Source: Rhodospirillaceae bacterium (GTDB lineage: Bacteria > Pseudomonadota > Alphaproteobacteria > SP197). From it: a DNA stretch of 64,000 nucleotides. Position 1 is the first letter of the stretch. Every line of letters starts with the position of its first letter. The notes beneath the pieces are model-generated. The model saw nothing but the letters and a program-made list of their open reading frames with translations. It was not told where the DNA came from and did no database searches. Positions 56,418 to 64,000 of this stretch are shown here, in pieces. The stretch spans positions 62,001 to 126,000 of the forward strand of contig PBNE01000021.1 of NCBI GenBank assembly GCA_002722885.1. Direction: 5' to 3'. The translations under genes were made by a program, and so were the position numbers.

Positions 56418-56493
56418 TCCCCTTGTGTCATGAAACCGCCTTGATTTCGGGCCTTCTTCCTCGCATGGTCCGGCCCTTGCAAGATTCGACCCC

Positions 56494-57762
56494 ATGACCC
56501 AACGATATCTCTCTCTGGCATCAATCAGCCTCGTCTTCATCCTGGGGGGATGGATCGGTGCGTTCGCACCCAAGGCGCAGGCACAGGATGCCGGCCGAAT
56601 TGCAGTCGTCGTCAACGAGGATGCCATCACGCTGCTCGATGTTTTCGAGCGCATGGCGATCATTTTTGCGACCACCGGCATTGAGGATTCTCAGGAGGCG
56701 CGCCGCAGACTGCTGCCGCAGATCCTCCGTACCCTTGTCGATGAACAGCTGCAGCTTCAGGAAGGACGCCGCAAGGGTCTCGAAGAGGTCATTCTGGATT
56801 TCAACGCAGCCTATCGGATTGTCGAGCAGAATCTGGGTCTTGGTCCCGGACAGCTTGAACCGTTTTTTGCGTACAACAATCTGAACCTCGAATCCCTCAA
56901 TCAGCAGCTGAAGGCCGAGGTGATCTGGTCAGAGCTCGTCGAGCGCCGTTCACGAAACGATGAAATCACTGAAGACGACATCGAAGACGAACTCGACCGC
57001 ATGCGCGCTGCGGCAAACCAGCCCGCATTCCTGCTGGCCGAGATCTGTCAGGTCGTTGATGACCCGTCGCGCGAACCCGAGATCAAGGCCAATGCCTGGA
57101 GGCTGCGGGATGCCATCATGTCGGGCGCCAGTTTTCCCGGCTTGGCGCAGCAGTTTTCGCAGTGCGCAAGTGCCTCGGAAGGCGGTGATCTGGGATGGAT
57201 CATCGAAAGCCAGCTTTCCGACGAACTCCTCGCGGTCGCACCCGGACTTGAGGTCGGGGAACTGTCCGAACCGATCAAGGTGATCGGCGGATTCACACTG
57301 ATCCTGATGCGCGAGAAACGCATCGGATTCGATGCCCAGCCGGCCGATGTGCAGTTGACGATGCGCCAGGCGATCTTCCCTGCGACCGCCGACAACAGCG
57401 CGGAGGTTCAGGAACGTGCCGCCGTTGCAGCCAGCAGCCTGCGGTCCTGTGACGATCTGGATGTTCTCGGTGAAGCAGACCCGACCCTTCTGGTCGGTTC
57501 GTCCATTGAAATTAGGTTGGGCGACCTGCAGGAATCTTTTCAGGAGGCCGTGCGGCCTCTGACCGTCGGCCAAGCCAGCGCACCGGTCGAGACGCAACAG
57601 GGCTACCATGTGATTGTTTTGTGTGAACGGACAGAAGTTGAACCCGGTTTGCCATCCACGGATGAAATCGCAGCCATGCTGCGGAGTCAGCAATTCGACC
57701 TGATTTCGCGCGGCTACATGCGTGACCTGCGGCGAACGGCCTTCGTGGACATTCGTATATGA
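56494..57762 (+). CDS. surA: Periplasmic chaperone / peptidyl-prolyl isomerase SurA
   Basis: Escorts unfolded outer-membrane proteins, including LptD, to the BAM complex. 422 residues with signal peptide (SLVFILGGWIGAFAPKAQAQ). N-terminal SurA chaperone domain RIAVVVNEDAITLLDVFERM, QILRTLVDEQLQLQEGRRKG. A parvulin-like domain covers about 190-275 (AEICQVVDDPS, SEGGDLGWIIESQL, IGGFTLILMREKR) and a second, more divergent one follows. It is 76 bp after lptD; its stop overlaps pdxA (ATGA). Confidence 0.92.
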   Translation: MTQRYLSLASISLVFILGGWIGAFAPKAQAQDAGRIAVVVNEDAITLLDVFERMAIIFATTGIEDSQEARRRLLPQILRTLVDEQLQLQEGRRKGLEEVILDFNAAYRIVEQNLGLGPGQLEPFFAYNNLNLESLNQQLKAEVIWSELVERRSRNDEITEDDIEDELDRMRAAANQPAFLLAEICQVVDDPSREPEIKANAWRLRDAIMSGASFPGLAQQFSQCASASEGGDLGWIIESQLSDELLAVAPGLEVGELSEPIKVIGGFTLILMREKRIGFDAQPADVQLTMRQAIFPATADNSAEVQERAAVAASSLRSCDDLDVLGEADPTLLVGSSIEIRLGDLQESFQEAVRPLTVGQASAPVETQQGYHVIVLCERTEVEPGLPSTDEIAAMLRSQQFDLISRGYMRDLRRTAFVDIRI

Positions 57763-58763
57763 GTGGAGCGCCGCTAGCGCTCACGATGGGTGAGCCGGCC
57801 GGAATCGGCGGTGAACTCGCACTGAAGGCCTGGCAGACACTCTGTCACGATGGTCCTGTTTTCTTTCTGATCGACGATCCCGACCGGGTCAGAGCACTGG
57901 CGGTATCTCTGGCTCTGGACGTACCGGTTTCTGCGATCTCGAAGCCCTCAAAGGCGGCAACTGGGTTTGCGGCCGCCTTGCCGGTGCTGGCAATCGGAGA
58001 ACCCGTCTCGGCAATCCCGGGCAAGCCGGCTGCGACGACGGCCCGGACGGTGGAGAGTTCAATCCGCCAGGCTGTCTCTCTGACCATGGCGGGTGATGCC
58101 TCTGCCGTGATCACCAACCCGATCCAGAAATCCGTTCTTGCGGATGCGGGTTTCGCGTTCCCGGGCCATACCGAGTTCCTCGGCGCCCTGGCTGGACCGG
58201 ACACACAGACAGTCATGATGCTGGTGGGCGGCGGCTTGAGGGTCGTGCCGGTCACGATTCACGTTCCACTGGCCGATGTGGCGCAACAACTGACATGCGA
58301 CCTGATCGAGTCGACGGCCATAGTTGCCGCCGAAGCGCTTCAGCGTGACTTCGGGATCGCCTCGCCACGGCTGGCCCTGGCCGGGCTCAATCCCCATGCC
58401 GGTGAGGATGGCCTTCTGGGCAAAGAAGAACAGACGGTCATCACCCCCGCAATTCAGAGACTTCGAGCGCGAGGATTCGATGCGACCGGCCCCATCCCGG
58501 CCGACGCGATGTTCCACGCGGCCGCGCGACAGAGCTACGACGCTGCAATCTGTATGTACCACGATCAGGCCCTCATCCCGCTCAAGACACTGGCGTTCGA
58601 CGAAGGCGTCAACACTACGCTGGGCCTGCCGTTTGTCCGGACGTCACCTGATCACGGCACAGCGCTCGACATCGCAGGCAAGGGCATCGCCAAACCGGAC
58701 AGTCTGATCGCGGCCCTGAAACTTGCCGATCACATGGCGCGGCAGCGGCGGGGGCATGCCTGA
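57759..58763 (+). CDS. pdxA: 4-hydroxythreonine-4-phosphate dehydrogenase
   Basis: NAD-dependent oxidation in DXP-dependent pyridoxal phosphate synthesis. 334 residues. Motifs: LTMGEPAGIGGELALKAW (near 7-24), AVITNPIQKSVLADAGFAFPGHTEFLG with a metal His, LNPHAGEDGLLGKEE with a metal His, and AAICMYHDQALIPLK with the third His. The surA-pdxA-rsmA order is conserved in Proteobacteria. Overlaps surA by 4 bp and rsmA by 8 bp. Confidence 0.96.
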   Translation: MSGAPLALTMGEPAGIGGELALKAWQTLCHDGPVFFLIDDPDRVRALAVSLALDVPVSAISKPSKAATGFAAALPVLAIGEPVSAIPGKPAATTARTVESSIRQAVSLTMAGDASAVITNPIQKSVLADAGFAFPGHTEFLGALAGPDTQTVMMLVGGGLRVVPVTIHVPLADVAQQLTCDLIESTAIVAAEALQRDFGIASPRLALAGLNPHAGEDGLLGKEEQTVITPAIQRLRARGFDATGPIPADAMFHAAARQSYDAAICMYHDQALIPLKTLAFDEGVNTTLGLPFVRTSPDHGTALDIAGKGIAKPDSLIAALKLADHMARQRRGHA

Positions 58764-59604
58764 CCTTTCTTTTCTCCCCAGCCTGCGCACGGTGGCAGAC
58801 AGCCACGGCCTGCGGGCACGGCGTTCCCTGGGTCAGAACTTCCTGTTCGACGAAAACCTGCTGGATCGTATTGCCGAGCAGACCGGCGACCTCAGCCAGA
58901 AGACGGTCATAGAGATCGGGCCCGGGCCGGGCGGGCTGACCCGCGCCATGCTTCGCGCCGGCGCAAACCGGATCATCGCTCTGGAAAAAGACACACGCTG
59001 CATCGCAGCCCTGGCAAGCCTGGTTGATGCGGCGGACGGACATCTGCGTGTCGTGGAGGGTGATGCCCTGGATGGCGGCTTTCGTGACCTGGCAGGGAAC
59101 GCGTCGGTCGTGGTCGGCAATTTGCCATTCAACATCGCGACGGAACTTCTGATGCACCTTCTGGAATCGGATCTGGAACCTGTGCGCATGATCCTGATGT
59201 TCCAGAAGGAGGTGGCCAACCGGATTGTGGCCGGTCCCGGCAGCAAGGCATATGGTCGCCTGAGCGTTCTGGTGCAGTGGCAATGTGAGGTCAAAACCTG
59301 CTTCGATGTGCCTGCCAGTGCGTTTGTGCCCGCGCCCAAGGTGCAGGCTACGGTGCTTCGCATCACGCCACGCGACACACCGGCGTTCCCGGCCTCCCGA
59401 ACATCCTTGCAGGCCGTAACATCGGCGGCGTTCGGACAGCGGCGCAAGACGCTTCGCAACTCGCTTTCCAGCGCCTTCGACGATGCCAAGGCCGCGGCAA
59501 CAAAGGCAGGTCTCGACCCCAACCTGCGCGCCGAGGCGGTTGATCTGGAGGGATTCTGCCGGCTGGCGACGGTTCACGAGCAACTTTTCTCATCAGCAGG
59601 TTGA
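58756..59604 (+). CDS. rsmA: 16S rRNA (adenine-1518/1519) dimethyltransferase
   Basis: Dimethylates two adjacent adenines in the 3' terminal helix 45 of 16S rRNA during late 30S assembly. 282 residues from ATG 58756. ARRSLGQNFLFDENLLDRI start motif, SAM-binding EIGPGPGGLTRAML (near 51-64), catalytic NLPFNIATELL (NLPYNI in most; near 119), VPAPKVQATVLRI. Last gene of the lpt operon; its start overlaps pdxA. Confidence 0.96.
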   Translation: MPDLSFLPSLRTVADSHGLRARRSLGQNFLFDENLLDRIAEQTGDLSQKTVIEIGPGPGGLTRAMLRAGANRIIALEKDTRCIAALASLVDAADGHLRVVEGDALDGGFRDLAGNASVVVGNLPFNIATELLMHLLESDLEPVRMILMFQKEVANRIVAGPGSKAYGRLSVLVQWQCEVKTCFDVPASAFVPAPKVQATVLRITPRDTPAFPASRTSLQAVTSAAFGQRRKTLRNSLSSAFDDAKAAATKAGLDPNLRAEAVDLEGFCRLATVHEQLFSSAG

Positions 59605-59724
59605 ACCGCCAGGGGGCAACAAAGGTGTGGCCATCACAGCAGGAAACCGATATATCCCGCGCCGTTTATCATGTGGGGAACGCCATGCCGCTTGCGGCGA
59701 TCATTCAGCGACGACGCCTTGCAC

Positions 59725-59741
59725 GAACCGAGCCTCGGTTC
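59725..59741. repeat. 17-bp palindrome in the gap after rsmA
   Basis: GAACCGAG, C, CTCGGTTC: perfect 8-bp arms. It lies in the 259-bp interval 59605-59863 between rsmA and the GNAT gene. I see no credible gene there: the short plus-strand frames are Arg/Cys-rich and unlike any family. Possibly a terminator for the lpt operon, but there is no T-tract. Confidence 0.4.
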
Positions 59742-59863
59742 CGGTGCTGCGTGGTCTCGTGTGGAGATTCATGGCGAGCCTGATCCTTCAAAGCGCCGGC
59801 CACGTTGCCGGACCGAGGCGGACACGGATGACGACCGTCTCAATCCCTTTGGAGTAGATCACA

Positions 59864-60388
59864 GTGTTTTCCATCATCGAGGAACGGGCGAGCGACCGGA
59901 CAACGGTCGAAGATCTCGCCAGACTATCTCTGGGCAACCGGCTGACCGACAGCCCGGCAGCCCGCATGCGGACCGGAACCGACCCTGTGCCGGGCCTTTC
60001 CATGATCGTTCTTGAGAATGACGAGCTTGTCGGCACCATCCGCTTCTGGCCCCTGCTGATCGGGTCCGGTACCAAGGCGATCCAGCTTGGTCCCATGGCG
60101 ATACACCCGGATCACCGGGGGCGCGGATTCGCGCGGATGTTGATCCGCTACAGCCTCGACCGCGCCCAGAGCCTGGGTCATCGCATTGCTGTGCTGATCG
60201 GCGATCACGCGCTCTATGAGCGTTACGGCTTTGTGCCCGCTCAGCCCTTGGGCATCACCGTGCCCGACATCGAAGACCGCGAACGCCTGCAGGTCCTGGC
60301 GCTGGCACCCGGTGCTCTGGACGGCCTGAGCGGAGTGGTGCGTGGAGACACGATCCCCAGCCTGGGCGACGACCGCCTGCTTGCCTGA
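59864..60388 (+). CDS. GNAT-family N-acetyltransferase (YhbS-like)
   Basis: 174 residues from GTG 59864, with GGAG about 10 bases ahead. Acetyl-CoA binding motif A is LGPMAIHPDHRGRGFARMLI (near 73-92), preceded by DELVGTIRFWPLL, and followed by ALYERYGFVPAQ. This matches COG3153/YhbS-type acetyltransferases, substrate unknown. The stop directly abuts the convergent gmk stop with no spacer. Confidence 0.85.
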   Translation: MFSIIEERASDRTTVEDLARLSLGNRLTDSPAARMRTGTDPVPGLSMIVLENDELVGTIRFWPLLIGSGTKAIQLGPMAIHPDHRGRGFARMLIRYSLDRAQSLGHRIAVLIGDHALYERYGFVPAQPLGITVPDIEDRERLQVLALAPGALDGLSGVVRGDTIPSLGDDRLLA

Positions 60389-61030
60389 TCAGCCTTCGTC
60401 AAGTTCGCGACGGATGGTGTTTACGAAACTGGCCATGCCGACCTGACGTTCCCGGCGGAGACGTTCGCCGTGCAGGATCGAGCGCACACCGGCGACACTG
60501 GCATCAATGTCCTGGTTGATCAGGACATAGTCGTAGGCGTCCCAGTGCTCCATCTCGCCGCTGGCCTTGGCCATGCGATGCCGCACGACCTCTTCCGAAT
60601 CGGACGCCCGGTTGACAAGGCGGCTGTGCAGTTCTTCTGCGGATGTCGGCAGGATAAAGACGGACACGAGGTCACGGTCCATCGCTGCACGAAGCTGTTG
60701 GGCACCCTGCCAGTCGACGTCGAACAGGATGTCGTGACTGGCGCTCAAGGCATCCTCCACCGGACCGCGTGGCGTGCCGTAGGAATTGCCAAAGACCGTG
60801 GCGTGTTCGAGCAGAGCTGATGCCGCGACCATGGCGTCAAACCTGGCCTGATCAATAAAATGGTAGTCCCTGCCATCGATCTCACCCGGGCGCATGGGCC
60901 GGGTCGTCACCGAAACCGACATATCGAGATTGTCATCGTTCTTCAGAAGCCGGCGTGAGATCGTGGTCTTGCCGGCACCGGAAGGCGACGACAGGACCAG
61001 CATAAGCCCCCGGCGGTTGACATCCGGCAT
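60389..61030 (-). CDS. gmk: Guanylate kinase
   Basis: Phosphorylates GMP and dGMP to the diphosphates. 213 residues. P-loop SSPSGAGKTTISRRLL (near 14-29), GMP-binding SVTTRPMRPGEIDGRDYHFI (near 40-59), VDWQGAQQLR, and lid RHRMAKASGEMEHWDAYDY. It lies 5 bp downstream of yicC on the same strand; the yicC-gmk pair is widely conserved. Confidence 0.97.
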   Translation of the reverse strand: MPDVNRRGLMLVLSSPSGAGKTTISRRLLKNDDNLDMSVSVTTRPMRPGEIDGRDYHFIDQARFDAMVAASALLEHATVFGNSYGTPRGPVEDALSASHDILFDVDWQGAQQLRAAMDRDLVSVFILPTSAEELHSRLVNRASDSEEVVRHRMAKASGEMEHWDAYDYVLINQDIDASVAGVRSILHGERLRRERQVGMASFVNTIRRELDEG

Positions 61031-61035
61031 CGTGA

Positions 61036-61905
61036 CTATTCCACGTTCAGGGCCTGCTCGCGCAGGCGGTCGATGGCGACCTTGAGGTCAAGGCCAATGG
61101 CGGTGAGGCCCGTGTCGGACGACTTCGAGCACAGGGTGTTGGCTTCGCGCAGCAACTCCTGGCAAAGGAAACCAAGGCGTCGGCCGGGCGCATCGCCGCC
61201 CGACAGCAGATCGCGTACGGCCGCGATATGGGTCCTGAGCCGGTCTATCTCTTCGCGCACGTCGGCGCGGGTCGCCAGCAGCGTGATTTCCTGTGCCAGC
61301 TTCTCTTCGGTGACCGGGACCTTGCCCTGGGTGAGTTCGGCGATCTGTGTCTCGAGACGCTCCCGGATCAAGGCGGGCTGCGCCCCGGCGCTCTGCGAGG
61401 CTGCCTCAACATGGCCGGTGATCTCGGTGACCAGGGTGTTCAGGAGACCGAGGAGACGGGCCCCTTCCTCTGCGCGCGCTGCCGCCAGAGCGGAACACAA
61501 CGCTTCCGTATCGGCGCGGATGGCCGCAAGGTTCTCTTCACTGAGATCATCCATCCCCTGGCTACCTGTTTCCAGCACGCCTGGCAGGCGCAGAAGGCCA
61601 TCGAGCGAGGGCGGATTGATGCCGTCGAGTTCCTGAAGCTCCCGCGCCAGGGCAGCAACACGGACAAAAGCGGCCTGGTTGATGGTGAGGCCCTGCTCGC
61701 TCTCCCCCCGACCCAGGTTCAGGCTGAACTGGACGTTGCCGCGGCCCATGTGCTTGCCTGCGGTTTCACGCACGACCGGTTCGAGCTGGTCGAGGCCATG
61801 GGGCAGACGGCAGCGGATGTCGAGACCCTTGCCGTTGACGCTGCGCGCCTCCCAAATCCAGGTGAGGCTATCATCGCCGCCCTCGACACGGGCAAATCCG
61901 GTCAT
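61036..61905 (-). CDS. yicC: YicC-family endoribonuclease-like protein
   Basis: 289 residues. The conserved YicC start MTGFARVEGGDDSLTWIWE fixes ATG 61905. N-terminal domain has SVNGKGLDIRCRLPHGL; the C-terminal domain (DUF1732) ends RRLGFLCQELLREANTLCSKSSD followed by the helix of VAIDRLREQALNVE. E. coli YicC has been reported to act as an endoribonuclease and affect RyhB levels; the role here is inferred. Precedes gmk. Confidence 0.93.
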   Translation of the reverse strand: MTGFARVEGGDDSLTWIWEARSVNGKGLDIRCRLPHGLDQLEPVVRETAGKHMGRGNVQFSLNLGRGESEQGLTINQAAFVRVAALARELQELDGINPPSLDGLLRLPGVLETGSQGMDDLSEENLAAIRADTEALCSALAAARAEEGARLLGLLNTLVTEITGHVEAASQSAGAQPALIRERLETQIAELTQGKVPVTEEKLAQEITLLATRADVREEIDRLRTHIAAVRDLLSGGDAPGRRLGFLCQELLREANTLCSKSSDTGLTAIGLDLKVAIDRLREQALNVE

Positions 61906-62001
61906 GCTCTGAAGCGCCAAAACGCTGCCCCGTGGTTGTTGTGAAGAAGACGGTGCGCGGCAAGTAGGCGGCACGTGAAACCCTGTATAACCTTCACGGC
62001 C

Positions 62002-62777
62002 ATGAGCCAACAACCCCGCTACACCTGATCACGGGCGCCAGCAGCGGCATCGACGATGCCCTGGCCCGCGCCTATGCCGCCGACGGCATCACAATGTTCC
62101 TGGGCGGCCGTCATGCCGAACGGCTGGCAGGGGTGGCCAAGGCCTGCCGCAAAAAGGGAGCGGTGGTTCATGAAACCATCCACGACGTCGTCGATGCTGA
62201 AGCCATGACGAATTGGGTGCATCGCTGTGACGGGATTCACCCTCTCGATCTGGTCGTCGCCAACGCCGGTATCTCGGCGGGCACGGGCTTTGCCGGGGAG
62301 AGCGCGGAGCAGGTTCGGCGGATCTTCTCGGTGAATGTCGACGGTGCGCTCAACACGGTTCTGCCGGCCGTTCCGGCCATGGTGGAGCGTGGGCGTGGCC
62401 AGCTTGCCGTGGTGTCATCGCTAGCGAGCTTCCGGGGGTTCCCCGGCACCCCGGCCCACTGCGTCAGCAAGGCAGCCTTGCGTGTATGGGGCGAAGGCCA
62501 ATGGGGCTGGCTAGTCCAAAACGGCGCGGGTCTCAGCGTAATCTGCCCGGGCTTTGTGAAAACGCCCATGAGCGACGGCAATCCCTATGGGATGCCGTTC
62601 CTGATGGACGCGGAACGCTCGGCGCAGATCATCAAACGAGGCCTGGCGAAGAACCGGGGGCGGATCGCCTATCCCTGGCAGACCTACTGGATGGCGCAGG
62701 CCGTCGTCATGATGCCCGTGGCCCTGACAGACCAGATGCTGCGGCGGTTGCCCAACAAACCTTCGGACAACGGCTGA
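62002..62777 (+). pseudogene. Degenerate short-chain dehydrogenase with N-terminal frameshift
   Basis: ATG 62002 reads eight codons (MSQQPRYT) into TGA, while the next frame continues LITGASSGIDDALARAYA from 62025. One lost C in ACC-CTG would explain this. The shifted frame has no ATG, GTG or TTG before the glycine motif; the next ATG (62094) would delete the NAD-binding strand. The active site is also altered: TPAHCVSKAAL has His where YxxxK needs Tyr. The remainder (NAGISAG, VVSSLASFRGFPG, ICPGFVKTPMS) is SDR. It sits on the plus strand between mltG and yicC, splitting an otherwise minus-strand block. Confidence 0.75.
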
Positions 62778-62784
62778 ACTCTCG

Positions 62785-63750
62785 TCAGTTGTTGTTCTGG
62801 AGAGCTTTCCAGGCCGCGACGTTGCGGTTGTGCTCGGCCAGGGTCTCCGCGAAGGCATGGCCGCCGGTGCCGTCGGCCACGAAGTAGATGTCGTTGGTGG
62901 TGAGGGGCTGAAGCACGGCTTCGAGAGCAGCGCGACCGGGATGGGCGATCGGGCCCGGAGGCAAACCGGCATAGACATAGGTGTTGTAGGGATCGTCGTA
63001 TTCCCAGTCGGAGCGCAGCAGGGTGCGGCCGAGAGGTTCGAGCCCCTGGGTCAGTGCAAAGATCACCGTGGGATCGGACTGGAGGCGCATGCCACGGTTC
63101 AGACGGTTGACGAAGACGCTGGCGACATGGGCGCGTTCGGAGCCGACGCCGGTTTCCTTCTCCAGGATCGAGGCCAGAATGACGGCCTCGGCAGGCGTGG
63201 CGATCGGAAGATCGGCCTGGCGCGTCTCCCAGAGCTCGGCTAGCGTGGCGTCCATCGCCACCGTCATGCGACCGAGCACAGCCTGGCGGGTTTCCCCCCG
63301 CTCGAACTGGTAGGTCTCGGGCATCACGCTGCCCTGGGGCGGAACGGCTTCGATCTCGCCGGTCAGAATCTCGTTGGCCTCGAGGATCGCGACAATCTCC
63401 AGGCTGGTGAGGCCTTCGGGAACCGTAATGCGGTGGGCGACATTGCCGCCGGCGATAAGCTGATCGAGCACGCCGTCGATAGAGACACCGGGTTCGAAGA
63501 CGTACTCGCCAGCCTTGAGCAGATGAGCCTCGTCGCGCCAGCGGGCACGCCACATCACCATGTCGGCACTGGCAGCCACACCGGTGAGCTCAAGCTCACC
63601 GGCGATCGTGGTCACGCTGGTGCCGCTGGGAATGAGAACGGTGACCTCGTCCTGCAACGGGCCGGGCTGGGTCACCTCGCGCTCGAACCAGAGCACACCG
63701 ATGACACCGGCAGCCGCCACAACGAGAATGAGACTGAGGAGCCGTCCCAC
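62785..63750 (-). CDS. mltG: Endolytic murein transglycosylase MltG
   Basis: Inner-membrane lytic transglycosylase that cuts nascent glycan strands. 321 residues. N-terminal helix (LLSLILVVAAAGVIGVLWF), LysM-like segment about 38-100 (IPSGTSVTTIAGELE), then the YceG catalytic domain. Catalytic Glu is in ILASILEKETGV (near 196), followed by HVASVFVNRLNRGMRLQSDPTV and YNTYVYAGLPPGPIAHPG. It lies 17 bp downstream of fabF on the same strand, the usual order. Confidence 0.95.
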   Translation of the reverse strand: MGRLLSLILVVAAAGVIGVLWFEREVTQPGPLQDEVTVLIPSGTSVTTIAGELELTGVAASADMVMWRARWRDEAHLLKAGEYVFEPGVSIDGVLDQLIAGGNVAHRITVPEGLTSLEIVAILEANEILTGEIEAVPPQGSVMPETYQFERGETRQAVLGRMTVAMDATLAELWETRQADLPIATPAEAVILASILEKETGVGSERAHVASVFVNRLNRGMRLQSDPTVIFALTQGLEPLGRTLLRSDWEYDDPYNTYVYAGLPPGPIAHPGRAALEAVLQPLTTNDIYFVADGTGGHAFAETLAEHNRNVAAWKALQNNN

Positions 63751-63767
63751 AGTTCGGCACCGGCGCG

Positions 63768-64000
63768 TCAGGGCGCCTTGGCGACGATCAGGGAGGCGTT
63801 GGTACCGCCGAACCCAAAGGAGTTCGAAAGCGCCGCACGCACGGTCCGTGCCTTGGCCTCGTTGGGCACGAGGTCGATCCCGTCACAGCCCTCGGAGAGG
63901 TTCTCCAGATTACGTGTGGGCGGGCAGAGGTCGTTCTGGACCGCAAGGATCGAGTAGATCGCCTCGACGCTGCCGGCTGCACCGAGGAGATGGCCGATCG
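63768..64000 (-). CDS. fabF: 3-oxoacyl-[acyl-carrier-protein] synthase II, C-terminal end (partial)
   Basis: Condensing enzyme of fatty acid elongation. Only the last 77 or so codons are in the window; the gene continues beyond 64000. Visible are the catalytic His segment [13 protein letters not shown] and the C-terminal [16 protein letters not shown], both diagnostic for KAS I/II. TGA stop at 63768-63770. The fabF-mltG order supports FabF rather than FabB. Confidence 0.93.
   Translation of the reverse strand, partial: IGHLLGAAGSVEAIYSILAVQNDLCPPTRNLENLSEGCDGIDLVPNEAKARTVRAALSNSFGFGGTNASLIVAKAP

Noticed and set aside
62094-62777. SDR starting normally at ATG 62094
   Set aside because: This would omit the first beta strand and GASSGI glycine motif, which are present immediately upstream in the same frame, so a frameshifted longer gene explains the sequence better.
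1-64000. tRNA/rRNA genes, CRISPR arrays, insertion sequences, prophage or defence islands
   Set aside because: By eye I found no tRNA-like cloverleaf, no regularly spaced repeats, no transposase or integrase and no defence-type gene cluster; a dedicated tRNA/ncRNA scan could still reveal small RNAs.

Overview
The window is high-GC, densely packed chromosomal DNA from an alphaproteobacterium, most like the Rhodospirillales. The evidence is gene content and order: an NDUFA12 homologue beside mlaD and a DUF2155 gene, a B12-dependent (class II) ribonucleotide reductase, a DnaA-like HdaA beside DUF2066/purM/purN, and a lptF-lptG-lptD-surA-pdxA-rsmA run. Also present are a fabF/mltG/yicC/gmk block, and RNase E divergent from an amidase-PBP1A-prfB block. 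I found no rRNA, tRNA, CRISPR array, insertion sequence or prophage. Nearly everything is housekeeping.

Layout: 1-8.3 kb holds the end of tyrS, a convergent giant YhdP/AsmA-like envelope protein, then glnE-bcp-DUF455. From 8.3 to 16.1 kb a minus-strand series runs amiC-like amidase, PBP1A, prfB (with a canonical programmed frameshift), SDR, MHS-type transporter and SufR-like regulator. rne follows on the plus strand with a long structured leader. 19-27.7 kb holds an aminotransferase and gamma-glutamyltranspeptidase head-to-head with a BepA-like M48 protease, then aroQ-accB-accC-aat, convergent with NDUFA12-mlaD-small ORF-DUF2155. 27.7-31.9 kb is nrdJ with a probable NrdR-controlled promoter and a strong terminator.

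32-44 kb carries an LLM flavin oxidoreductase, panC-panB, aspS, rnd, a decayed cytochrome-c-like gene, an SDR lacking the usual catalytic residues, hdaA-DUF2066 and purM-purN. 44-51.5 kb holds a hydroxyacid dehydrogenase, ndk, a perfect 16-bp parS site, a GFA protein, an AzlD protein, a cupin, a DMT permease, a GMC oxidoreductase, holC and pepA. 52-59.6 kb is the LPS-export/outer-membrane-biogenesis operon. 59.9-64 kb is a GNAT gene and the gmk-yicC-mltG-fabF block, interrupted by an opposite-strand SDR pseudogene.

Functionally the window is rich in envelope assembly (YhdP-like, PBP1A, amidase, MltG, MlaD, BepA-like, LptF/G/D, SurA), translation (TyrRS, AspRS, RF2, RsmA, Aat) and nucleotide/cofactor synthesis (NrdJ, PurM/N, Ndk, Gmk, PanB/C, PdxA, AccB/C). 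I did not find a convincing new multigene system. The best leads are regulatory or degenerative: the parS site, the nrdJ operator region, the three-lesion cytochrome pseudogene, two SDRs with altered active sites, the charged insertion inside the RNase E S1 domain, and the overlapping divergent start of ggt and the M48 protease.
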